Positions 46,101 through 54,190 of a stretch of 64,000 bases of DNA are shown here, in pieces. Made by a program: the position numbers and the translations under genes. The notes beneath the pieces are model-generated. The model saw only the letters and a list, made by a program, of their open reading frames with translations. It searched no databases and had not been told where the DNA came from. Every line of letters begins with the position of its first letter. Position 1 is the first letter of the stretch. Source of the DNA: Aquatica leii. Lineage: Eukaryota; Arthropoda; Insecta; Coleoptera; Lampyridae. The DNA lies in the NCBI GenBank assembly GCA_035610365.1, contig CM069436.1, forward strand, positions 86,801,912-86,865,911. Reading direction: 5' to 3'.

Positions 46101-47981
46101 CTTGAATGCTCGGCAACGTCGACAAGGAGATCTGCCCAGGCGTCAAGACGTCAAGTTTCTTTTGATCGTTTCGAATATCATCGTTGGATAAACTCAAACT
46201 CCAATCTTCAAGCTCGGTGTGATCGTACTCCAATTCCAACATGTCGCGATGATGTTGTTGTATAGCCGACCTAGTTTCGTCCAACTTTAACCACTGCTGT
46301 ATGTACTCTGCATCCAACGTCGTACACTTTAAGCATTCTTCAGCGGCACTAGACCACGAACTCGGACTTGTCTGATCATCGTTAAAATCCAAACTTCCAT
46401 TTGCTACACAATTTAGAATTTAGTACAAAAAATAATTTTTCGGACAACTTACCCAATAAAGAAGCAGCAGCTTTCACCCGTCGTAACGGATTCATCTTCT
46501 TTTCCGTGATATCCAACAAAAGAATGCTGGGACTACTGGAAATCGGCGAGCTTAACGAATAACAAGGACTTGGCGCTGTAGTTATTTTTATACACAAATG
46601 TGAATCGGAAAAACTCCTCATTATATGTTGAAACGGCAGTATGTCTTTAGTAGGAGGATAACTGTTCCTTAAAAATTAATTTAAATAGACATTTTAAAGT
46701 AATAATTTATAAACATACCTAGGATTTATTCCGAGAAGGTTTATCGGAATATACAAAATATCCGGATCTTTACTATCTGTCACTAAAAGACGAGCTTCGG
46801 TAACTTCGGTCTCGTCTGTAGCCTCCTTCAAATCTTCCAAGCCGCGAGTTGCGATAACACTCTCGCCGGATGCTTTAGAAACCTCAGCTTGAACGTCAGA
46901 AGACATAGTGGAGTAACCTTCGTCTCTATTACCACTTTCGGGCGATTCGTTCCCAGTCGTTTCTTCTTCACTTTTTGAGTTAGATTGTGCTGTAAACACA
47001 AATATTGATTAAATTGTGACAGCTTATAAAAATACTACCTATAATAGGTCTACTTCTACGGTATTTGGCGGCTTGTAAAATAGGAAGTTGTAAGTTAAGC
47101 GATACGGGACGCTGAGGCGGAATCCACAAAGAAGAATCAACAGCGGATAAAGCTTCTAAAAGTCTTTTAGGAGTTACTTCGGTCCCTTTTAATTCGGTCC
47201 AAAGTTTTGTTAGTACTTGATGCCTTTTCTTATCTTCCAAAGAAAGTTGTTTATCTTTAGAAACACACACGCTAAGCTATAGAAAACTAAACGAATTTAT
47301 TACGTACCTATTAACCTTGAATCGGCCGAAAGATGCTTTTCCGTTTTGGTTAAAATTTTAAGAGTTTCGGTTTGACTTTCGCTTGAACTATTGTCTAAAA
47401 CGTCAGAATTAAACGAATTGCAGTGCTTTGCTGTCAAACTGGTTTTCATTAAATTAGTCGGCGAAACATCAGCCGACGTATTATCCTCAACGACTTCTTT
47501 ACTGCAAGAATCTTCTAAAGCGAGATGGTTCGACGTGGAAAGATCTAAATCGGATAATGATGTTGAATCTCCGCGTAGTTGGTGAACAAGCATCGATGTT
47601 AGCGCTCTGTTTTGAGATTCTAGGTCTTGAATTCTTTTATGAAGATTTGTGATTTCTTCTCGTAAACCCTAAAAGATGTTTGCTTTCAAATTTGTCGACA
47701 AAAACAAAATTTTCATTTTTGTGTCAATTGCTAATTTGATTAATTGGGTTATATACCTTTTGGGCCAAAAGCGCTTTAACGACTTGATTTGCAACATCGT
47801 CCAAACAACGTTCGTACTGTTTCCTCGATTCTTCGGCTTGTCGATGAAGCGCCACCGAATGTGCTTGTAGTACTCCTTCTCGAATGCCCGGATCGGAATT
47901 TACTTGATCTAATTGTTGTCTTAATGAGGTGATTTCCTGGTTCAGTCTTGTTATTGTACTCTGGTATTGTTGGCAACGACT
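30887..47981 (-). CDS. NCKAP5-like: NCKAP5/NCKAP5L-like protein, C-terminal 1,166 residues in eight exons
   Basis: Eight exons (47757-47981, 47316-47668, 47039-47271, 46719-46989, 46453-46667, 44638-46403, 37857-38013, 30887-31167) have GT/AG borders with matching phases and sum to 3,501 nt, an exact 1,167 codons with a single final stop. The first two give a coiled coil with [14 protein letters not shown] and DLESQNRAL, closely like the conserved block of vertebrate NCKAP5 and NCKAP5L. The rest is long, Ser/Asn/Asp-rich and probably disordered, with PxxP (PPQRP) and two SKIP motifs. Vertebrate relatives bind Nck SH3 domains and, for NCKAP5L/Cep169, microtubule tips and centrosomes; a similar role here is inference. 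Upstream exons are not in the window or were not found. Confidence 0.85.
31168..31649. other. Intron sequence, nothing recognised
   Basis: AT-rich intron between the last two coding exons. Confidence 0.5.
31650..32010. repeat. Dispersed repeat pair, copy 1 (partner at 42858-43110)
   Basis: Shared with the partner: TTTTCAGCT, GGATGGT, CTAGTACTAGCAAGG, ATTGTAAAC.GTAAG, GACCGTATGTACTG and, further on, CTTAAGTTTC and CCGTAGAAATG. Same orientation. It could be a solo LTR of the decayed gypsy element at 39.3-42.5 kb, whose 3' end abuts the partner. Confidence 0.65.
32290..32880. mobile_element. Short relative of the TIR element with GTCACAACGCCCACTTT minisatellite ends
   Basis: Left arm 32290-32480 contains CACGCCCAC, ATTCGGCTATTATATTGGTC and ACTTTGATCATAA, plus CAACGCCCACTTTGACGACA. 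The reversed right arm (32880-32815) contains CAACGCTTACCCGAG, TTTCGG and ATCAGTCACTTTGATCATAA. Outer ends match those at 5257 and 13583. The interior 32543-32812 is LINE-derived sequence shared with 34087-34370, which makes the true history complex. Confidence 0.6.
32543..34010 (-). repeat. LINE 3'-end tandem unit 1
   Basis: First of three similar units in tandem. It starts GACTCACCATCCGTGTCGCG and later holds TTTTTGGTGGATGG, TATTGAGCGATACATAG, TTGGTTTTCCTTGTAATACC and CTCGTTACATGACATTACG. The minus strand keeps a LINE reverse transcriptase trace, [12 protein letters not shown]. About 117 bp (32813-32929) with the right arm of the TIR element interrupts it. Confidence 0.75.
34087..35270 (-). 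repeat. LINE 3'-end tandem unit 2
   Basis: Second unit, same orientation, starting CTCACCATCCGTGTCGCGCT, ending truncated near 35240 after the same EEFV-coding block. It shows the same order of landmarks as unit 1. Confidence 0.78.
35272..36575 (-). repeat. LINE 3'-end tandem unit 3
   Basis: Third unit. The best open trace of the reverse transcriptase thumb is at 36231-36443 on the minus strand, with [20 protein letters not shown], which recalls the EFVYLG block of RTE/Jockey-type LINEs. All units lie in the last intron of the NCKAP5-like gene, same strand as the gene. Confidence 0.75.
36576..37856. other. Intron sequence, nothing recognised
   Basis: AT-rich; no open frame or repeat border that I can support. 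Confidence 0.45.
37857..38013 (-). CDS. NCKAP5-like: NCKAP5-like gene, penultimate coding exon
   Basis: Acceptor AATTTAAACAG, donor AAAAAAG|GTAAGA; 157 nt, phase 0 in, phase 1 out. Encodes [12 protein letters not shown], a Ser-rich stretch and [14 protein letters not shown]. It lies 6.6 kb from the exon before it. Phase fit with both neighbours supports membership. Confidence 0.82.
38014..39299. other. Intron sequence, possibly 5' part of a decayed retroelement
   Basis: No clear coding content. The right part may belong to the 5' region of the gypsy remnant that becomes recognisable at 39.3 kb. Confidence 0.4.
39300..42480 (+). pseudogene. Heavily decayed Ty3/gypsy gag-pol
   Basis: Many stops and shifts, but the order is readable. 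Gag trace at 39.4-39.6 kb (ALRGEALE-like region). Protease at about 39810 with [18 protein letters not shown] (DTG present, next Ala is Glu). Reverse transcriptase at 40.69-41.1 kb with [12 protein letters not shown] and [14 protein letters not shown], later [11 protein letters not shown] and [13 protein letters not shown]. RNase H follows, then integrase around 41.8 kb with [18 protein letters not shown]. The catalytic YxDD box is not intact. It lies antisense to the host gene in its second-last intron. Confidence 0.8.
42858..43110. repeat. Dispersed repeat pair, copy 2
   Basis: Partner of 31650-32010; directly follows the decayed gypsy pol, so it may be its 3' LTR or 3' UTR. Confidence 0.6.
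43605..44328. mobile_element. Long-TIR element (MULE-like) with 8-bp target duplication
   Basis: Left end GTAGTTATATGATGCGGATC and reversed right end GTAGTTATATAATGCGGATC begin inverted arms that stay similar for about 120 bp (CCCGCG, TTTGAATTTCGTGTAAGTTC). Flanks AGTATTAA (43597-43604) and TGTATTAA (44329-44336) match at seven of eight bases. Long arms with an 8-9 bp duplication fit Mutator-like elements, but the superfamily is inference. No transposase. It contains a 20-bp tandem array. Confidence 0.8.
44001..44100. repeat. Tandem array, five 20-bp units
   Basis: Exact 20-bp register from 44001; unit like GACACCGGAAGTTGTAATTC. The first unit is divergent, the other four differ by one to three bases. 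Confidence 0.93.
44638..46403 (-). CDS. NCKAP5-like: NCKAP5-like gene, large exon with two SKIP motifs
   Basis: Acceptor TTGTGTAG, donor CAAAG|GTATGT; 1,766 nt, phase 1 in, phase 0 out. It encodes about 588 residues, mostly Ser/Asp/Asn-rich and low in hydrophobics, so likely disordered. Near its last third is a basic Ser/Pro/Lys-rich stretch with two S-K-I-P tetrapeptides (codons at 45097-45108 and 45067-45078), followed by [12 protein letters not shown]-x-I-P in a basic, Ser/Pro-rich context is the classic EB1-binding motif. The end ([20 protein letters not shown], then [15 protein letters not shown]) looks ordered. Confidence 0.92.
46453..46667 (-). CDS. NCKAP5-like: NCKAP5-like gene, internal exon
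   Basis: Acceptor TTTTTAAG, donor TTGG|GTAAGT; phase 2 in, phase 1 out. Encodes [20 protein letters not shown], Ser/Pro-rich middle and [16 protein letters not shown], a basic helix. Confidence 0.88.
46719..46989 (-). CDS. NCKAP5-like: NCKAP5-like gene, internal exon
   Basis: Acceptor TGTTTACAG, donor CCTAG|GTATG; phase 1 in, phase 2 out. Acidic and Ser-rich ([20 protein letters not shown]) and then a hydrophobic end, [16 protein letters not shown]. Confidence 0.88.
47039..47271 (-). CDS. NCKAP5-like: NCKAP5-like gene, internal exon
   Basis: Begins after CTATAGCTTAG and ends ATAG|GTAGTA. Encodes [39 protein letters not shown] and [11 protein letters not shown], a folded-looking segment with a PxxP site. 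Confidence 0.85.
47316..47668 (-). CDS. NCKAP5-like: NCKAP5-like gene, exon with end of coiled coil
   Basis: Acceptor CATCTTTTAG, phase 0. It continues the coil with [20 protein letters not shown] and then turns Ser/Thr/Asp-rich. The donor is taken as AAG|GTTAAT at 47315 because it leaves phase 2 and matches the next acceptor (CTTAG). A stronger-looking donor 8 nt downstream (ATAG|GTACGT) leaves phase 1, which no downstream acceptor fits without a stop. Confidence 0.8.
47757..47981 (-). CDS. NCKAP5-like: NCKAP5-like gene, first visible exon (coiled coil)
   Basis: Acceptor TTCTATTGCAG, donor AAAAG|GTATAT; phase 0 in and out, 75 codons. Heptad-rich: [17 protein letters not shown], then [20 protein letters not shown]. 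This is the most conserved part and the main ground for the family call. Confidence 0.88.
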
Positions 47982-48649
47982 CTGCAATAGAAAACAACAT
48001 GTAGTTTTGCAAATTAGCTACAATTACATTGGTAATGGGAAAAGTAATCTAATATTTGATATTAGAGACAATTATCCTAAACACATCGTATTGCAACTAG
48101 TCTAACAATAAAACCTTAGATAGCATATTGAACAACTGCTCACTAAAAAGTTCACATTAGTCGGAAGTGGTTGTGAGTAAAAACAAAAAAAAACAAATAA
48201 ACAAATTTTCCAAAAACGTGGTAGCCATTTCAAACAATCTGGTGATTTTTTTAAGCAATCTAGTGGCTTTTAAAATCCTAAGTTTTTTAAGAATCTAGGA
48301 AAATTTTTCAGGGTTTTTCAAGTACTTAGTGATTTAAGAAAAAAAAACTTATTTAGACTCCTTTGTTATCGAACTTAACCAGACAAATCGCCCCATTAAC
48401 TTAGTTAAAAGTGCCGTCGGCTGGCTCGTGAAACCGACTCCACTTTACGCGTGTGCGCTTGTTGGCGACGTACTGGCGACTTGGTTTTGACTACAACCTT
48501 TTTAACCGCGGCAACTTTTAATTGCGAGGATCAAATTAAAATCAAACAAAAATTTATAATTTTGTTTTTAAGTAACTTTATTTTTCTATGTTATGTTTCT
48601 ATAAGATGTAAACAGGCTATTTACTTACGCCCTCCTAATTAAAAAACTA
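47982..48649. other. Upstream intron sequence of the NCKAP5-like gene
   Basis: AT-rich, with some AATCTAGTGGCTTTT-like motifs of the satellite seen further right at 48230-48350. A GC-richer patch at 48400-48540 has no supportable exon. Confidence 0.4.
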
Positions 48650-50400
48650 ATTTGGTCACCACACGACTTTCCTATAACGACTGATGAAGGAATGTCTACA
48701 TATTTTTTTTAAGGTTATGTTGTCATAAAACCACTTTGAAGTGATATGCATACGTTTGTACTGACTTCCTAACTTGCTATAATTTTTTTTTAAATTTGTC
48801 TCCTCAATTGCATTAAAATATAACCGAAATATGGCAAATTGAGCTTATGTGGCCATATCGACTAACCCCTATATTTGTACGCATCGATATTGATTTCCCC
48901 TTTAGTAAATCATTAAAGATTATTATTTTTAACGTATCTTGCTTTCCCTTCGATATGATTTTTTTTAAATCGTCGCAGGCAAGAACCTATATTATAATTA
49001 TGAATTAATTTTAATAAAAATAAATTTAAATAAAATAATATATCTAATAAACTGTTAATGTTAGCATTTTTTTATTAGAATAAATTGTTAGGAAGAGTTA
49101 TCCCTATAAGAAACTGTAAAAATAATTCGAATAATTTACATACGTACAAAATTATATAAGAAAAACTGTTAAAATGGCGGATACACTCACTTCCTGTTCC
49201 TTTTTCAGACCCATCTTTTGATAGAACCGAGAGAATATGAAAAGCCAGCTACAACCAAAAGTCTCGTTACACACACACACACAGACACCCAAAACTTTTT
49301 TTGGCAAAAATACATTTTTCTGATTCAGGATACCCCTATCAGTGCCCGCAGACAACAGACGCGACCTAGAGGCAAAATCACGATACAACCTGGACATTCT
49401 GACTCGCTGGGCTGTCAACAACAAAATTACTGTCTCAGCTGACAAGACCGCAGATTTTCCTTCGTTTTCGGACGTAAAGCACCATCTGAAGCCTTTGATC
49501 TTGAATGAATGGCAGCGGCAATGGGATACATGCCATAAAGGACGTAACGCCTATTCCTTAATTCCGAATTTATTAGACTGGATCAACATATCCCATAATC
49601 CGAGATGAGCGACCGTCCTAATTCTCACATCGCACGGCGGGTTCCGTTGCCATCTGAAACGCATTAGCGTGGCAGATGAAGACCGGTGCTTGTCGTGTGA
49701 TGCTCCTGATACTCCGTTACATAGGATTCTCTCCTGTCGGAAGTTCGATGATGACCGGAGTACCCTAAGAACCCAAGTCAACCCTTATCCCACTTCCCAT
49801 GAGTTTATCCTTAGATTAGTGCCCGACTCAATGTACTCATTGCATTCGGTAGAAGAGACCAAACGTCAAACGTAAATTAGAGTACTTATAATTTAGTTTA
49901 TTTTTGCATGGCATTATGATTTTATTTTACAGTCAGCTACCACGGCGAAGTAGAGTATTTATTTAGTTATTTAACTGCATGCGTCTTTATTTAGAATATT
50001 TTATTTAAGTATTTTTAGTTAACTTTTCAATTTTTTTAGTCGTACTGTCTTGACTAGCTGGTCTCATCCCCGTCTATTACAACATCGTATCCTTTTCCCG
50101 CCTATTTGGTTTTCAGCCTGATACGCGAGGATAAGCCGCAAGGTAGGTGCTTCGTTGAATCTCGTGCTTACATAGCACAAACCAGATACACAACCCATCC
50201 GATTCGTCTAACTGAGCAATCCTTCCTTCTTGTAGCATATCCTAAATCGTCTATCCTATATGTGGTGAACTTGAACCAAGTTTGAGTGGTTTGGTGGGCC
50301 CACGTCCTCCTCCTCCATCTCAGGAAACCTTGAAACGTAAAATTATGCAAAAAAAATTTTTGAAAAAAAATTGCGATCGCTATGCTTTTCTTATAGGAAT
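48650..50400. repeat. Dispersed interspersed repeat, copy 2 (interrupted by a LINE)
   Basis: Same landmarks and orientation as 3958-5245. Here the LINE insertion lies between GATTCAGGATA and CAGGAAACCTTGAAACG, a site that is empty in copy 1 (GATTCAGGATACCTTGAAACG). Confidence 0.78.
49333..50319 (+). pseudogene. 5'-truncated, internally deleted LINE fragment
   Basis: Flanked by TCAGGATA (49325-49332) and TCAGGAAA (50320-50327), a near-perfect target duplication. The open piece 49342-49608 begins with the block after the reverse transcriptase active site (NLDILTRWAVNNKITVSADK) and jumps to the region after RNase H (LNEWQRQWDTCHKGR). The piece 49669-49875 has the terminal zinc knuckle DRCLSCDAPDTPLHRILSC. 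This is an RNase-H-bearing LINE of the I/R1/Jockey assemblage with an internal deletion. Confidence 0.82.
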
Positions 50401-51241
50401 TTTTTTTTAAATCTACTTTTTTGAATAATTAGTATACATTTTTAATAAATATCTATTAAAATAATCTCGTAACTTTCAAGAATTGGCGATTTTTTTTGCA
50501 ATTTACTTTTTAAAAATTTAAATTATTTTCAAAATCTTTAATTATTTAGAGTGTTTAGACTATCAAAAAGTTTCAAAAATCTAGTCACTGTTTTCAATAA
50601 CTTAATAAATAGTTCAATCTAGCCACTTTTTTATGTTAAAAAAAATGTTATTTTCAATACACCTTTAATTTTTAGTAATATCCTAACTTTTTTAAACAAT
50701 ATAATGACCTTCAAAAATCTTATCATTTTAATAATACAGCATTTCAGAAAATTTTGTGACTTTAAATAACCTCGCTATTTAAAAAAAACGCGACTTCTAG
50801 TAACTTTTTAAGAATTTAATATTTAAAAAAATTTGTTTTAATCTAGTGACAAATTACTTTTTTTTAAATTTAGTTTCTTAAAGTAAATTAATAATTGTCT
50901 TAAAATGTTGTCACCTTTTCAAGTACCATTATTTTTTTTAAAATCCAGTAGCTTTTTAAGAACATAATTACATTTTCAAAAATTTAGTAACCTCTAAAAA
51001 TAAAAAAATAAGTTATTTTTAAAAAATTCGTAACTAAAAGAATTTAGATTATTTTTTTAAATCTTGTAGTATTTTAACAATCCAGATACGGTTTAAAAAG
51101 AAGTTTAAAATAATTTAGTAAATAGTTCAATGCACTGACTTCAAATTTCTAAAAATATATGACAATTGTTTTAAGAATAAGTAATAATAAATAAAAGTAT
51201 TTCGTAATTTTCAAAAACTTATATCTTTTTGAATTTAGATT
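50400..51241. repeat. AT-rich satellite field, part 1
   Basis: Built of variants of AAATTTAGTGACTTTTAAA. A longer landmark, TTAATAAATAGTTCAATCTA, recurs at about 50605 and 51120 (515 bp apart), suggesting a unit near 0.5 kb. Strongly degenerate. Confidence 0.7.
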
Positions 51242-51245
51242 ACTT

Positions 51246-52660
51246 TGTCACGGTAATTTTCTTTACGTACGCCTTTGTTGTTACGGTTGAAATCTTCATT
51301 AGGTACGCCTATGGGTTTTTGACGTGAAATTAGATTCGGGTTTTGACACCCGCTAACGATCCTTTTGCGTATTAGATGTCATTTGGTAGAAAGGCGTCAC
51401 ATGTGGAATTTGTAAATGGTCTGTAACTAGTGAATATTAATATATCCGTTACCATCGGGGAAATAATGGAAAACCATTTATAATTATTTAATTTCCTAGT
51501 TTCGTTAAGACGTTACAGGGTAAGCTAAAGTCATCTTTTAATATAAACTCGTTTGTAATTCGTTTTCCTTTTGACAGCCATTTTGCGTCCCTTCATGTTA
51601 CAACTGTTATATTCTCGATAAATGGATATCGTAACTATTATTAACTAAGGCATCACGTTGCCGGACTCGAGCGCTAGCAGAAGGCGATTTCAAGCCGCGC
51701 AATTGGGGTCTTACGGAGGCGTCCTGGGCTAACTTTTTCTTTATAAGACTTATGGTTATCACGAATTAAACCAACGACAAAGGGGTACCACAGCATTTAA
51801 CAACCGGTTTATATTCTTTATGCTTGTTTGTATTTTAAGTAATAATTGTTATAGATGTGATTTCGTGAGACATTAGCTTGACACGATTTGGGATTCAAAT
51901 TGTTTACAGGGTTAGGTGTCGGGGGAACGTACGTTCTTCACACCAAAGGAAATTCCTGTATTTATTGGTAAGTGATCTTATATGTTTTATTACGTAGTCA
52001 AACGGGTCACTCACGAAACTTTTGCTATTAATTCTGTAATTATCACTATCGTTGTTTACGAGCTAAGTAATAAATTTTACTTATGTCAAGTTGTGCATGC
52101 TGTGTAATACCGATTGATTAACGTTAATGCTATATTAAGTTTATACGCTGTGTTATGATAAGTTAACATTAGCGTAGTACTGTCTTATTTCTGTATTTGC
52201 TTGTCAGTAATGCCATTCTATTAATTATGTAAACGTTATTTACTACAAACTATTCTTCGCTATAGATTCTTATGGTAGTTTACTTATGTACGGTGTGTTG
52301 CCTATGCTACTGGCATTTTTTTTTGTATTTAAAAGTCATTATATTCTGTGATAAACTTCAGCGATTCTACATTAAAATTGTTATTGTGGTTAGCTATTCT
52401 TTTATGACAATGTACCTGTTTCCTATGACTATCGTATTAACTAATTGCTTCTGACTACTCGAACAGCTGAGTAGAGGGATTGCGAACCTAACATCTAGTT
52501 ACAAGTTTACTACCATTCTGTTGTGAGCAGACAGACGTGACTTTGGAGAAGCTCTGGCGCCCTTATATATCTCTTCAATTTATGTATCTAGGACCCCCCC
52601 TCTCTCCGACGATTGAGAGTTGGCCGGGCAGGTTCGTAAAACCACCAAAAACTTGTAACA
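51246..52660. repeat. Solo LTR, 1.4 kb, with ACTT target duplication
   Basis: Begins TGTCACGGTAATTTTC and ends AAAACTTGTAACA. ACTT occurs at 51242-51245 and 52661-52664, and the satellite continues across it. As in the LTR at 25311-27193, a TGGCGCCCTT box lies in the 3' part (about 52556) and the end is GTAACA, so the two may be related families. No internal coding region. Confidence 0.78.
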
Positions 52661-52664
52661 ACTT

Positions 52665-53770
52665 TCAAAAACCTTGTAATTTCCTTATGTTTTAGAGACA
52701 TTTTATTTTTAAAAAAATATTATAATTTTGAATAAACCAATGACTATTCCAGAACATAATTACCTCTTATTTCAAATAATATCGTGATTTATTTAAACAA
52801 TCTGGCGACTTTCAAAAATATTAGATATTTTAAAAATATTCCATTTAAAAAAAAATATGACTTAGATGTTTATACAACTTCGTAATTAAAAAAAAAGATT
52901 TGCGACTTTATTGTAACATTTTTAAATCTAGTGACGATTTTAACTGCATTTTAAAAAAGAATTTAGTTTCCTAAAATAAATTATTAATAGTTTTAAAAAT
53001 GTTTGTGACCTTTTCAAGTACTATCGTAATTTTTAAAAAAACCAGTACTTGTTTATGAGTCTAATGACATTTTCAAAAATTTTGTGACTATTTTAAAACC
53101 TAGTAACTTTATTAAATTATGGTTAAGTGGCTATAAAAGCTAAGCCAAGTTTTCAAAGATGTCATGTGTTTCTTAAAAATAACCTGACAATTGTTTTAAA
53201 GCCCAATTATTCTTCAAAAGCTTAAATATCTTTTAAAATAATCTCGTGACTTTCAAAAATGTGACTTTTTAAATATTTAAATTATTTTCAAAACCTTGTA
53301 ATTGTTTAATAATTTAGAAACTATCCAGACGTTTCAAAAATCTAATTACTGGTTTTAATATTTTAATAAATAGTTCAATCTAGTAACTTTTCTATTTTCA
53401 AAAAATGTGTCATTTTCAATAAACCAGTGACTATTCAAGAACATAATTACCTAATATTTTAAGTACTAATTAGGTAGCTTGAAACGATATAGTGACTTTC
53501 AGACATTTTAAGAATATAACAGTTCAAAAAAATTGTGATTTCTTTAAATAAACAAGTCACTAAAAAATAAATTGTGTCTTCTAGTAATTTAAAAAAAAAT
53601 CTAATATTACAAACTCTAACAGCAAATTTTATTAGATTTTAAAAAGGGGTTTAGTTTCTTTAAGTAAATGAATAGTTTTTTTTAGAATTTTAGTGACCTT
53701 TTCAAGTGCCACAACAATTTAAAAAATGTTTAGTAGCTTCTTACAGATGTAATAACATTTCCATTGTAAC
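52665..53770. repeat. AT-rich satellite field, part 2
   Basis: Continues part 1 after the solo LTR. Landmarks AATAAACCAATGACTATTC and TAATAAATAGTTCAATCTAG (about 53370) repeat those in the other parts. Confidence 0.7.
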
Positions 53771-53989
53771 CGAAGTTGCTAACGTTTTGCCCAACTTCAC
53801 AAGACGTGAGAGAAATCGAAGAAAACCGAAATCTAACTAAAAACCTCTCAAAAGTTAGGTAATCAACCTGTGAACCAAGCCAGATTCTAAACACTAAAAG
53901 AATAAGGAAGAAAACGACAAAATAAAAGATTAGACAACAGAACGTTTCTGTGCAGAATGATGATGAGTGAAGGTATCTGTCCGTAAACT

Positions 53990-54190
53990 TTTTCGTAAGA
54001 ATAACAACTTGACAGGAAGGTGTTTACCAAATTCCTTGTTCATGTGGTTTAGTCTACATTGGTGAAACCACTCGGAACTGTTTGCGATTTTTGTGGCAAA
54101 CTGAAGATGGTAAAGAACTTACATTTCGACACAAAAGGGTAATCCCTTTTTGCTTGGAGCTACAATCAACCATCATTTAGAGTGTTGTGC
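53990..54190 (+). pseudogene. Penelope-like element fragment, GIY-YIG endonuclease
   Basis: The plus strand encodes GVYQIPCSCGLVYIGETTRN at 54019-54078, which fits the GIY-YIG domain start of Penelope-like retroelements (GxYxIPCxCGxxYIGET). The reading continues some 30 residues without the full domain and then stops. The reverse transcriptase part is absent; the left boundary to the satellite near 53.77 kb is vague. Confidence 0.65.
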
